From Cephalotus follicularis (Eukaryota > Streptophyta > Magnoliopsida > Oxalidales > Cephalotaceae), in NCBI GenBank assembly GCA_001972305.1, contig BDDD01000421.1:1-64000 (forward strand): DNA of 64,000 bases, read 5' to 3'. Made by a program: the position numbers and the translations under genes. The notes under the pieces are model-generated. The model had not been told where the DNA came from and did no database searches. It saw only the letters and a program-made list of their open reading frames with translations. Positions 11,529 through 24,094 of the stretch are shown piece after piece. Numbering within the stretch: the first letter of the stretch is position 1; each line of letters starts with the position of its first letter.

Positions 11529-11540
11529 ATCTCCCACTTG
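11529..11540 (-). other. N1 polypurine tract
   Basis: The minus strand reads CAAGTGGGAGAT immediately before the 3' LTR. The same tract precedes the 3' LTRs of N2 and N3. Confidence 0.75.
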
Positions 11541-11699
11541 GCCCTATAGCCACGAAGACCTATAGCCTAAGCCCATAGCACTTCGATGTCTCTCTAGAAC
11601 AATGCTGCTCAAAGCTTTGGTCAGTGGGTCTGCTAAATTTGCCTTCGTGGCAACTCTTTCAAGGGTAATGTCTCCTCTGTCTATGATCTCTCTAATCAG

Positions 11700-14600
11700 G
11701 TGATACCATCATTGTATGTGCTTGGAGCGATGATGAGATCGTGGTTCTTTGGCTTGTGCAACAGCCCCATTGTTGTCACAGTAAACCACAACTGGACATG
11801 CAATGGTTGGAACCATATCAAGTTTAGCAATGAACTTTTGCATCCAAATAGCTTCCTTGGTGGCATTGGAGGCTGCAACATATTCCGCTTCCATTGGGGA
11901 GTCAGCAGTAGTCTCCTTCTTGGAACTCCTCCAGCTCACAAAACCGCCATTCAGGATAAAGACATATCCCAAAATGGACTTGTGATCATCCGGATCACTG
12001 TTAAAGCTAGAGTCAGTAAAGCCCTCTAATTTCAACTCACTATCTCCATCATAGACCAAGAAGGTATCTTGAGTCCTTCTCAGGTATTTGAGTACCCCCT
12101 TGGTTGCCTCCCAATGTTTCTCACCAGGATCAGACTGAAATCAACTAGCCATTCCCAAGGCATAGGCGACATCTGGTCTAGTACACAGCATGGCATACAT
12201 GATAGAGCCAACTGCCAAGGCATATGGCTACCTACTCATGCGTGCCCTCTCCTCATTTGTTTATGGAGACATCCTCTTGGAGAGGTAAATTCACTGGCCA
12301 ATTAGAAGAAGGCCCCGCTTGGAATTCTCAAGGCCATACCGTTTCAGCACCTTGATGATGTACTGGCTTTGGGAGAGTCCCAGAAACCTATTAGATATGT
12401 CTCTATAGATCTTTATACCAAGTATATAGGAAGCCTCTCCCAAATCCTTCATGGAGAAATTCTTGGATAACCATACTTTAATGGAGTGCAACATACCCAC
12501 ATCATTCCCTATGATTAGTATGTCATCAACGTATAGTACCAAGAACGTGATATTCGGGCCATCTTGTTTCCGATAAACACAAGGCTCATCCACGTTTTTG
12601 ATGAAACTGAAAGTCTTAACGGTCTCGTCAAAATGGATGTTCCAGCTACGGGATGCTTGCTTAAGGTCGTAGATTGACCTTTGGAGCTTACACACTCTCT
12701 ATGGATGCTCCTCGGATGTAAAACCCTCTGGTTGGGACATGTAAATGTCCTCTTCAAGAAAGCCGTTCAAGAACGATGTCTTGACATCCATTTGTCAAAT
12801 CTCATAATCATAATGAGCAGAAATAGCAAGTAATATCCAGATGGACTTAAGCATAGCGACTGGTGAGAAATTTTAGGTATAGTTGACTCAGTGTCTTTGC
12901 CTATACCCTTTCGCGACCAATCTCGCTTTGTAAGTCTCTATCTTACCAGCTAGGCCAATCTTCCTCTTGAAGATCCATTTGCAACCAATAGGGTTAATAC
13001 CCTCAGGTGTATCGACCAAGTTCCATATTTGGTTGGCGTCCATGGAGTCCATCTCAGATTTCATGGCCTCTAGCCATTCCCCGGATTCAGTGCTCTTCAC
13101 TACCTCCTCGTAGCTGATAGGCTCGTCGTCATTGACGTCGTTGAGTTCCTCAGTGTCCTCAATGAGAAAGCCATATCACTCAAGAGGTACTGGAACTCTG
13201 CCTGATCTCCTCGTTAAAGGAGCGCCTAACTGAGATCCACTCTCGGGTTGGGAACCTTCCCCAATAGTGTATGTAGAGGGTTGAACCTCTAATTCCTCTT
13301 CATCCTGTGGGCTCTCACCAAGTGAAAGCTCTCTCAGCTCCACCTTTCTCCCACTACTCCCTGCAAGCAGGTATTCCTTCTCTAGGAATTTCACAGTTCG
13401 CTCAACAAAAACCTTTTGTTCTCTGGGATGGTAAAATTAATATCCTATGCTCTCCTTAGGAAAACCCACAAACGGACATCGATCCGCTCGAGCCTCTAGC
13501 TTAGAAGGTTCCGCCCTTCTTACATATACTGGACAACTCCAAACCCTCAAATGGTTTAGGCTGGATTTTCTCCCCTTAAACACCTCGTAAGGAGTGGAGG
13601 TTATGGATTTAGAAGGAATCAGGTTTAGGATGTACACCACCGCATGCAATGCATAACCCCAGAATGATGTCGAAAGATCTGCGAAAGACATCATGGACCG
13701 GATCATGTTCATCAAAGTCCGATTCCTCCATTCGGACACACCGTTATGCTGCGGTGTTCATGGAGGTGTCCATTGAGAGAGAATTCCGTTATCCCTCCGA
13801 TAACCCAGGAATTCAGCAGATAGGTATTCACCACCTCGATCCGACCGGAGGACCTTGATGGGTTTACCCATTTGCTTTTCTACTTCTAGTCTGAATTCCT
13901 TGAACCTCTCAAAGGCTTCAGACTTATGTTTCATCATAAACACGTACTCATACCGAGACAGGTCATCGGTGAAGGTAATGAAGTAGGAAAAACCTCCAGT
14001 AGCATTGATCGACATAGGTCCGCAGAGGTCGGTGTGGACAAGAGCCAGTATGTCCACAGCCCTTTCTCCTACCCCGGATAAGGGAGATTTGGTCATCTTG
14101 CCAATTAAACATGGCTCACACTCTGGAAAGGACTCCAAGTCCTGGATGTCTAAAAGACCATCCTTAACCAGGCGTGTTAGTCTACCACGACTAGGATGAC
14201 CTAATCTACAATGCCATATGTATGAAGGGTTTACATCGTTTATCTCTCGTGGTCTTTTAGTGCTAGTTCTGGTTTGAATTGTTAATGCCATTTGAGAATT
14301 AGTATTTAAAACATAGATCCCATTGTCAATGTGTCCATCACATAAAAGAACATCGTTATGTATAAGTCTACAACCGTATGCAGAAAAAGTGAGCTCCATG
14401 CCCATCTTATACAAATACGATACAGAAACAACGTTTCTAACAAGGTTCCTTACAAAATAACAAGGATCAAGTTTAATTACATGGCCATTACACAAAAACA
14501 AATCAAAAATGCATGTTGTCGTGGTGTGTATCCTCAATCCATCACCTAGGCGCAAGTCCAAAGCTTCAGCCTCTCTCAGCTGTCTAGCGCCTCTTAGCCC

Positions 14601-15590
14601 AATCAAAGAGTTACAAATATTAGTTCCACAACCTGAATCCAAAACCCAAGTTGAACTAACATTAGTAGCTAGAAAAAGCTCAATAATGAAAGTACCTAAC
14701 CCTAAGGCACCTCCTGACTTGGACTTTTGGAACTCACTGCACTGTGAGCTCCAATGTCCGTGCTTTCCACAATAAAAGCAGCAGTCATCATCCTGAAGCT
14801 GCCGGATCGTATCTAGAACTGATCCCCCAACAGTTGGCCCCGCTGACACAGCTGCTTTCTTCCCTTTCTTCTTCTTCTATTTAGGTTTCATGGGCACCTT
14901 ACCCTTGGACGTGGATCCTCTCGATCCGCTCCCTCTTGGACCTATCCAGGAAGAAGTAGATGGAAGATACATCACATCAGACTTGGACCTACCACGGCCC
15001 ATGTCCTGTTCGACCGTACGAAGCATCTCCACAAGTTCAGGTATATTAGTATCCACCTTGTTCATGTGGAAATTCGTGATGAACTAGGAGTATGATCGAG
15101 GGAGGGATGAAAGAACTAGGTCAATGTAAAAGTCATTGTCCATGGTCAAGTCGAGTTGAGCCAACTGCTCAACAAGATCGATCATCTTCAATCCATGTGC
15201 GTGGACTGAAGATCCCTCGGCCATCTTCGTGCAGAAGAGCTGACGGGACAAGTTAAACCACTCGGTCCTCGACCGGGAACCATACAACCCCTGGAGACGG
15301 AGAAGTATAGCTCCTAAGGTATCAAGCTTCTCATGCTGTCTTTGCAATTCTAGGACCATACCCGAAATCGCTAGGCACTGAGCCTGCTCGTCCTCATCTA
15401 TCCATTTGGCCCTCTTGGCCTTAAGCTCTTCAGACGAATTGGCTCCCAGTTTATGGGGTCTCTCAGTCATGACATGAGCAAGCTTCATGCTCGTGAGGGA
15501 TAATCACAAGTTACGATGCCAGCCCAAGAAATTAGGACTCGTTAGCTTATTCGTTTCAAGAACCGTTGATAGTGCTGAGCCGACAGAGAT
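11700..15590 (-). pseudogene. N1 gag-pol region, decayed
   Basis: Domains in order on the minus strand: gag from about 15590, including FNLSRQLFCTKMAEGSSVHA; a zinc knuckle CFYCGKHGHWSSQC near 14780-14740; protease WVLDSGCGTNIC near 14650; the integrase zinc domain IWHCRLGHP near 14215; the integrase core around 14050-13440 with LRSDRGGEYLS; reverse transcriptase around 13100-12290 with YVDDILIIGND; RNase H around 11990-11700. This is the standard Copia order, with integrase before reverse transcriptase. The region is broken in many places and is a fossil. Confidence 0.85.
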
Positions 15591-15659
15591 ATATGGTGAA
15601 CACAACCTATATAAGAGGAAACAAAAAGAGAGTCTATTAGCAGATTATTCCAATTTATA

Positions 15660-15945
15660 TTATTACCATAATACTTGGTCTTTAGAAATTATGGTTCCTC
15701 CCACTATTCTAATCGTATACCACACCCCCATGTGGAATTCAGGAAGCCGCTCACCTCCTAGTGGGGATCGGAATCTATCCACAATAATATGGTCCCGACT
15801 GTCACCGTGCAAACCATAATACCTAAATAGGTAGGTATGAATACCAATTTACATTAGGACCTCTCGCCCATATGTAAGATCCGATACAAGATTCGGCCTA
15901 CCAACCCATATGGTCCCAACTATCGATGTGCAAACCATATGATCC
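15660..15945 (-). other. N1 leader hairpin cassette
   Basis: Upstream of gag, the minus strand can form hairpins H1 (stems 15907-15913 with 15935-15941, CATATGG/CCATATG, 21-nt loop), H2 (15849-15854 with 15872-15877), H3 (15784-15792 with 15814-15820 and beyond, 21-nt loop), H4 (15742-15758, using G-U pairs on the minus strand) and H5 (15665-15672 with 15688-15695, 8 bp). A 20-nt block at 15697-15716 is identical in N2 and N3. See findings. Confidence 0.6.
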
Positions 15946-16913
15946 CAGCATAAGTCAGTCCCAAAATCCTCAAAGAAATTAACTCGTTTTGAATCTTGAT
16001 GCCAAAACAAAGTCATTTCCTTCCAGTGTACCTCACACTAAAATTGAACAAAAATGGTCATGCGGGTGACCTCTGCTATCACAGTGTCATCCCCAATATG
16101 TCCACACCATTCAACGATGATCATGGAAGGCCAACGACATGGGAGCCATATGCCCCACCGCTTATAGACTTAATATTTGCAAGTTAGAGGGATTTGGTCT
16201 CATCAATTTTAAATTACCAAACCGTTTTAGATTAACTCTTTTAATCTTCCAATCCTTTTGGACGGGTTAACATGCTTGGACGTGTTTGGATATTTTCAAA
16301 AAGAAAAAAATCCATCTTATGCATCCTAAAAGTGGCCTGACTTGGGACACAAGCTATTAGCAATCACGCGAGCCAACGTGATCACTAGGTCTTCCTAGGT
16401 GAACTAATATAATAAAACTTTATTACAAATGCTACCACGCATACATGGACTTCAACAAGTCTTGCAATTTTCTTGATCTTCTCTTCATAAGCATTGCTTC
16501 CCTTTCTTCAAGTTACAACCCTAGTAGAATTAAAGGAAAAGAAATACAATTGAGGGAGAAGAGAATTCTACTCTAAGAATGTAAGAACAAGAAAATACGG
16601 CGCACGCAGGCAGCCTTATTACAGACCGATTGAATTCCACAAATGTAACAAAGCTATTAAATCAACCACACAAAGAAAACACAAAGCTAGGTCAAGTCCC
16701 AAGCCTACCAGCATGCATAAGAAATTCAAAAATATAACCGATATATAATTGAATAAACACGTAACAATTTGGCATTCAACAGTTAGTAGATTTCACTAGT
16801 GCAACCAACAACAACTCCCACAAACCGTAGGAATACTCATAGTCGGCCAAGACACATATGCAATTAACAATCCGCTAAACGAAAAATTGAGGTCTGATTG
16901 TAGTCGATTAGCA

Positions 16914-16925
16914 CGCTCTGATACC
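16914..16925 (-). other. N1 primer-binding site
   Basis: The minus strand reads TGGTATCAGAGC, the exact initiator-methionine tRNA site, two bases from the 5' LTR. Confidence 0.9.
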
Positions 16926-16928
16926 ACT

Positions 16929-19372
16929 TGTCAGGAACGCATGGCCCACGCGCAGCGGAAGAATTCGGACATTAAGGTTTAGGGCCGATTATCTTTAAAA
17001 TTTCCATAATTGGTTAATCCCCAAGCAATGGAATGGCCTAATCTAAATCCGAATCGTCCTAATAAATTCCAAGGAACATCTAATCAATATTTAATTAAAC
17101 CGAAACCGAAAACCCAAGCACAACAGGAAACGGGGTTTCGACCTAGGGTTCCCATAAACCCTAGAAATTGGGCAAACACATAAACTCACAAGGTAACACA
17201 CAAAACCCTAGCCTATTTCCCAAGCAACCCCAATCCACAAAATTCTTAACCTTAAGGGATGGAAACAAAACCATACAACAACCATGGAGGTTAGACTAGG
17301 GTCAAAAAACCCTAGCCTACACCTACTGCCACGGTAACAAAGGGAACTAGGAGGAAGAATCTTTTACCGTTAATGATGAGTCCTTCCTTTAAGAATTCTC
17401 CCTTAAGCCTTTATCCAAGAACACCAAGCTTCTTCAAAGAAAATCCCCAAACCACGAATGGAGAATGAAGGCCAAGTGTTTAAACCTAGTCTAAATCACT
17501 CTAGGTGCAGGCAAGATGCAGTGTACAAATTGTCTCCACCTATAATGAACTTTGAGTGGTGAAAAGAGGCTTGAAAATGGCTGTAATCTCAAACCAGAGA
17601 TTATTGGCGTCGACGTGTAGTAAGGCGTCGACGCGTATGACATCAGCAGAAAGAACTTGTCGGCATGAAAGAGGGAAGAGATAGAGAGAAAAATTAGAAG
17701 TATGTTCAGCACAATTTGACCTCTTGTCAAAGTGTTTATATAGTAGTTTGACTTTCTCTCTCCACTTATCCCAAAGCCGCATCAACTTCTCTCAAGTCAA
17801 GTGTGAAAACCCGCCTATTAGCCTGTCATGGCGTCAATGCCATGTGTCTCATATTATGTAGGCATCAACGTCAACGTCTAAAGTCACTGGTTTTTAAGCC
17901 GTCGACGTAATGCAATAGCATCAACGTTCTGCGATGGCGTTGACGTAATGCTCTCCATCACGTCAATGTCTAAGGTCACTGGTTTTCAACAATTGACGTG
18001 TGCTCTCCACGCGTCTACGTCCAGAGACTTAGCCAATGATGGTGTCGACGCATACTCTCTACGCATTGACGCCCAAGACTAGTTCTTCATATTCTTAAGC
18101 CTTCACATGGAGCATTTCATTGTGGTATTGCGTGGACCTAAATCTAGCAAATGAAATACTCACTATCCAAAAAAAATATTTCGTGATGTTGTCATTTCAC
18201 AAAATGATATGTGTCCCGCCACATATCAAACTGTTCAAAGTCAGGCAGGACCCGAAAGCCTGTCGTTCTCCGGTATGAAAATAAATTCCTGGAACACTCC
18301 GGTATCTGGTACGACCACTCTAATAGTACACCAAATATCAAAGCAGCCCCGGTGTGATTGCCAATCACCCCCGAATCCGTGTATTACCACGTCTATCATT
18401 CAATGATCTAATAGCCGGTCACTCTATCCAGTCATTGGCATATGTGTCATGTTTCCCGCATCATCTGTGGCCCCGATCACAGCCTAGGGTTTTGATGAAT
18501 GTCACCGCTATTATTGATGCGATAGCTATGAATCTATGAATGCACTGAGACTATTGGTAGACATCCCACGGGAACCTCTCGTTCCCAGTTCACCTATGCT
18601 TGATCAGGACTTTAAGTCTACAGCGTACATAGATAAATAGAGCCGTTCACCCTCTGCCCGGGTATGACGATCCCGTCTTGCGCCCTCGCTCATACATCTC
18701 AATGCAGCTCCCACAAGACCCAAAGACAACCCTTTTGCTAGCACGTGGCTAATGCTGGGGAAGGCAGAAATCAAAGTCAAGGAGTCACTACACAATGCAT
18801 GCTAACCGCTCAGGTCAAAGGAGACAACGCAGGCTATAGACCTACTAGTCACCATAGACTATACACTACTGAGACCATAGGAATCCTATTGACATTGGGT
18901 ATAGACTATCCAAATAGGTTTCCTATTGGTGGGTCAGTCCAATGTCCTGCTCTCTAGTACACACTTCACATTTAGCTTTAGGGTAAACCCAATTGGCTAC
19001 AAGATAACCAACCTCCACTCTTAACCCGGGAGCAAGCTTAACATGACAAGTCTTCACGGTTCATCAATGGCCCAAGGAAAGTGAACCTATGACTTGGAAC
19101 ATTTGTCACAGGGAATAAGGATCTCATTCTCATAGCCCTCTCAGCAAGAGATCCAACCCTTTGGATGTGACTGGGCACTATTGTGACATACAGTTAATTA
19201 CGTATAATTATTCTGTTCCTTTTGGTTTATTGGGATGAGCCACATAGCCTTGCCATAATATAAAAAAAATATGCACACAAAATATAAAAGGGAATTCATA
19301 ATGTTATAAATAAAGAGTGTTTATATACAAACGAGCTATTTCGTGGCATACAGGGACACCCCAATCCTAACA
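16929..19372 (-). repeat. N1 5' LTR, full length
   Basis: 2444 bp. On the coding strand it starts TGTTAGGATTGG and ends TCCTGACA. It contains a cluster of GTCGAC-type motifs at 17609-18060 spaced mostly 18-23 bp apart. The U3 part is clearly related to the N2 LTR (TGCCACG and ATTTATA blocks). Confidence 0.85.
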
Positions 19373-21862
19373 GACCGTACATTGGTATTTGGTTGTAGCC
19401 TGAGAAGGTGTCCATGAAGCTCAACAACTTATGTCCTAACATTGCATCCACTAACTGATAGATTTGGCAAAAGGTAGTTGTCCATTGGGCAAGCTTTGTT
19501 AAGGTTGGTAAAATCTACACACATTCACCACTTGCCGCTAGCTTTTTTAACGTGCACTACATTTGCCAACCAAGTAGTGTAGTCTATTTCACAGATTAGT
19601 CCTGCCTCGAGCAACTTCACCACTTCTTCAGCAATAGCCTCTTATCTTTCTAGAGCAAAGGTTTTGTTCTTTTGCCGAACTGGGGGGTGCCCAGGATTTA
19701 TCCCCAATTTGTGCATCGCGATGTCAGCATATATACCTGGGATGTCCTTGGGAGACCATGCGAAGACATCTTCGTTTTCACTAAGTGCACAACTTTTTCC
19801 ATACTTAGCTTTTTTTATCTTTACTATTCCAGTCTCCCCTTCTTTACCCAGGTTCACATCCTTTAGCCTCTCCACGGGCTGACCTCTTTGGTACTCCTCC
19901 CCTCTTGCATCTAGGGTCTCAATTGGCATCATTTCCCAAGGTTTCAGAGAAGTGACATAGCATTCCCTAATTGTTGCTTGGTCTCCTCTAACCTTTCCTA
20001 TCCATTAGCCATTGGAAACTTCATATTCAAGTGAGGGATGGATACAATTGCTTTTAACAATGCAAGGGATGGTCATTCGAGTATTGCATTGTACGTGCTA
20101 GGAGCTTTGACTACCAGAAGTTGACAAAGATGGTCGATTGGTAAGGCAATCCCCATCATGACTGGTAAGGTAACAACTCCTTTGGGATGAATTGCCTCCC
20201 TCGTGAATTTGACCAACAGAGCTTCAATTGCTCCAGGGGAATCCTCATCTTTCGATATGCTTCATATGATAAGACATCGGCTGAGCTTCTATTGACGACC
20301 AGGATGCGTTTAACGTTGAAATTGGCAATGTTGAAATTGGCTGTTGTCAGCTTCCTCGTACAAAGTTCGGATTCCTTCAAGGTCCTCATCTGAGAACGAG
20401 ATCATCATGCTTGCCTTTACCTTCTTGGAGGGTTTTAAATAGATAAGAGTTACCTTGCATACTTCTTTCGGGAAGAGTTTGTCTCTCTCCCTGATGCCAA
20501 GCCTCGTGCTATGACATGGATTGTGCCTGGTGCATTGGCATATTCTCGGTTTTCCTCCTTCTTTTCTCTGGAGTTCTCATCTCTAGGGTTCCTCTTCTCT
20601 GGTTGATCTTGGACTCATGTCACGATGGTCCACATAACAGCTGAGGGTACCTCTTCTTACTAGCTTTTTTATCTCATCCTTCAACACTCGACACTCATCG
20701 GTATTGTAGTCGTGGTCTCTTGGAACTCACACTAGGTACTACGGTCTCTCTTGTGGTTTCTGGTCTTCATTTTCGAGGGCCACTTGACACTATTATCATT
20801 CTTGATTTCCATTTGGATGTGATCTTGAGGGGCCTTAAGCGGTGTGTACTTTTCAAAATGTCTTGCAAGCGATCGTCCACCTATGCCCCCATCCCCTCTT
20901 CTGCTAAGCTTGACCTTGAGGTCTTCTCAGGGCTGCTCCTCATCTCTCCCTTTCCTCATATCATCTTGAGCTCTTCCCTAGTCTTCCTCCTTTCACGTGT
21001 TTATTATGTTCCTGAGGTTAATGTAGCCTTCTGATCTGGTGAGGAACTCCTTAAGGTTTTTCAGTTCTCTCTTGACCATTGAGGAATGAAGGTATCCGGG
21101 CTTCAAACTAATGGTGATTTCCACTACCTCCACTGCCTAATAGAGGTCTTGAACCTCGGTTTCCACAGCCCTAAACCTCATAATGTATGCTCACAACGTT
21201 TCGTCCCTCCTTTGCTTGATCCCCATGAGACTGATTGAAGTTCATCGTCGCCTTGTGCTACTGATAAAATAAGTTGCGAACTCCTTGCTGAGCTCCTTGA
21301 ATGAAGAAATCGATCGTTGAGGTAAGGTATGAAACCATCCTCTCACAGAGCCCTTGAGTGATGATACAAAGAAACGGCACTTGATCGCATCTTGAACATT
21401 GTGAAAGATCATGAGGTCTTCGAAGCTGACGAGGTGATCACTGGGGTCTGTGTTGCCCACATATTTATCGAAGTGAGGTGGTTTGAAATCATCAGGCATG
21501 TCCTCCCTCATGACTACGCTTATGAATGGGTGCTTGCTAATGAATAGGAGCTCATCTATGTCCTTTGTGTATTTTTCATCTCGGGAGGCGAGGCATTCAT
21601 TAAGTTCCTCAAACTTTCACTGTACAATTGGGTCTCCCACATGGTTGTTTCGAGTCTTGATCTGAGCTCAGACAGGGCTCTCAAAACTTTAGCTTCTCTC
21701 TCTGGAGGATGAACTTCCTTCCTCCTAGTTGGTACCTCTCACAAGTAAGGTTTCAAACAATATGGTCATCCTCCTTTACGCGGGGGTGGGTTCTTCTAGA
21801 CCACATTGATTTCTCTTCCTATCACTTATTGTGATCATTGCCGGTTCGGTGCTTCGACCCTT
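19373..21862 (-). pseudogene. G1 gag-protease-RT remnants
   Basis: On the minus strand: gag around 21800-21240 with GWFHTLPQRSISSFKELSKEF; protease around 20400-20150 with VNRSSADVLSYEAYRKM; a linker around 19930-19640 with NPGHPPVRQKNKTFALER; and the start of reverse transcriptase from 19660 down to the N1 insertion, where TTWLANVVHVKKASGKW can be read. Order and motifs are those of Gypsy pol. Decayed. Confidence 0.75.
21858..21862. repeat. N3 target-site duplication, left
   Basis: CCCTT, repeated exactly at 32062-32066. Confidence 0.85.
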
Positions 21863-24094
21863 TGTTAGATGTAGTGACCCGACAAACCATTGGATGGGCT
21901 GTCATATTATATCTTGTCTTGTATGAAACAATCTTATTCCTTATATATATGATGCATGCAATTTATTATGGCTATATCACTTGTGTTTTATCACTTAATT
22001 GATGTAGTTTATTGTTTACCTGCTTACACTTGTGATGCCCTGACATAAGGTTGGATGCCTAGCATGGAGGCTGTGAGATTGGTTACCTTATTCCTTATGT
22101 CAAGTAAGTTCCAAGTCATAGGTTCACTTTGTGGGCATTAGTGAACCGGATAGACTTGCGCGTATGTTGCCTGCTCATGGAATTGGAGGATGGATTCTCT
22201 CACTACCATCTGTGTTAGACACTAGGGAAAATACAGGGTGCGTGTTGGGAGCGTGTACACTGAACTAGACCCACGTAGGAGACACTATTTGGATAGTCGC
22301 TATTCTCGTGTCAGTAGTGACTCTTACTTGTTGCAGTTGTGTATAAGTGATGATCACTTAGCGAGTTCTCAAACTCGTCTGATCCTTAGACCTGAGCGAC
22401 TGCTCTATATTGTATGGAGACAGTTATGCTTTGATCTCCACCTTAACCAGTCCTTGTGCAAGGCTGACAATCGGGTGGTCTTTGGGTATGATCGAATCTA
22501 TACGAATATAAGTGAGTGTGCAATATAGGATTGTCACACCTCAGCGAAGGTGATCGGCTCTATTATGATCTGATTATACTTTGGACTTGTGGAATCCTTG
22601 GCCAAGGTTGAGGTAGACTAGAAATTAGATTTTTGGAGAGTTTACCAAAGGTCCTAGTAATGATCATATATTTTAGCCATTGAGGTATTATCTAGGGTTG
22701 ACACATATCCTTACCCTAGACCTCAATCGGGGCCAAGCATGACAAGGGATTATAGTACACGTGAACCGACGACTTAAAAAATCTAGGGTTAAAGAGGTAT
22801 GTAATAAATTATGAGAAAACTAATTAGATTAATTTTTCCATCTAGGTGATATTAGATATTATTCTGAGAGCATTTAGAATGGCTAAACCGAACCCTAAGG
22901 GTATTTCGGTAATTTATGAACACCTCTGATTTTAACCAAGATTTTATAGGGTCCTTGCCCAATAATGATTAGTTCTTTTATATGTTGGACATATTAAGTC
23001 TTGGTATCAAATATCGGTTATGTGGATTTTACATTTTGTGGAAACACATTTGTTTGATCTTATTTAATCAATATTAGAAGGGATTAAATAAGTTGGACTT
23101 ATACTCTATTTACTTCATAAACCAGTCAAAGCGTTGACGCCTTCTGGGAAAGCGTCGACGCATTCCGTTGGACAAAGCGGCGACACCTTCTGGGAAGCAT
23201 CGACGCTTAAGACTCACAGAGGCATTGATGACTTTTAGAAAAATGACGACGTTTAGTGACATGTAATGCTTAAGCGTAGTCGCTGTTGTTGAAAGCGTCG
23301 ACGCTTAGAGCGGGTTGTGCAACATGTGCACGAACTCACTTCGTGGGCACATTTTCTCTCTCATCTCCAGCAGTTTTCTCCCATCTATGCACGTTATGGA
23401 AATGTGGGAATCATGGCTACTTACTCCCTGGGAGTGAGGACCATGATTCCATGTTGATGGGAGAGTGGGAGAGTGGATTGGTGGGCTTGTGAATGCATTA
23501 TTATGTAGATTTCTGGTTTTGTAAATATAGGTAGAGAAAATTGCTGGGCAATACAGTTGGTTCTCTCTGGAGATTTCAGAAGTTCCCTTCATTAATATAC
23601 ACCAAGCAATAGCTTATCTAGGGTGGATTGACATTGACATCCCTTGTTAATGCCAATGCATCTTTTGTGAGCATTCCTAGAGGGAGAGAGTGACTTTTTA
23701 TGTTAGTTTTGTAAAGAACAGAACATGTTCTTGTGTCTTGGTGCTTGGAGCAGTTGGGCTTCAACGTGGAAAAGAATCAGAAGGCTTTGGAAGCATTTGA
23801 GGGAGTCTTCTCAAGCTTGAAGTGGCAAAGACGAAGGAGCCATCACCGTTGGTATATCTCATGGTCCTTCTCTTGTTGCCTTGCTTGTTTGTCACCATTG
23901 ATTGCAATGGTGACATCTTTTCAATTAAAGTGTTGATGTGGTGATCCATGTGGCTTGTGGACATGCCATAATGGACTGGTTTTTAGTTTTGTTGGGTGTT
24001 CTTTCGCTGCATATTTGTTAAATTATTTTTCGTTCTACACCCTACATACCCTAGTCCATTTATGGCATAGGAAATGGTTAATCCGTTTCCAGCA
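21863..24094 (+). repeat. N3 5' LTR
   Basis: Starts TGTTAGATGTAG and ends CCGTTTCCAGCA. It contains a perfect inverted repeat TAAGTGAT-G-ATCACTTA at 22344-22360 and the GTCGAC-type array at 23130-23305. Confidence 0.9.

Larger units (their letters stand above)
10859..19372 (-). mobile_element. N1: Angela/TAR-like Ty1/Copia, broken
   Basis: A Copia element on the minus strand: full 5' LTR at the right (16929-19372), primer site, leader, gag, protease, integrase, reverse transcriptase and RNase H in Copia order, purine tract, and a 3' LTR cut down to 670 bp at the left (10859-11528). The gag resembles that of BARE-1/Angela elements, and 2.2-2.4-kb LTRs fit that lineage. It lies inside the reverse-transcriptase region of Gypsy G1, but the partner side of G1 is gone, so no target duplication can be read. 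Broken, with roughly eight to ten breaks in the coding part. Confidence 0.8.

Noticed and set aside
22238-22528. Open frame repeated in both N3 LTRs (also at 30220-30495) as a conserved LTR protein
   Set aside because: It lies in LTR non-coding sequence, the two copies are identical by descent, and it has no recognisable domain.
23286-23592. Overlapping plus- and minus-strand frames in the N3 LTR
   Set aside because: Both contain the palindrome array, so both strands stay open by symmetry; no sign of coding use.
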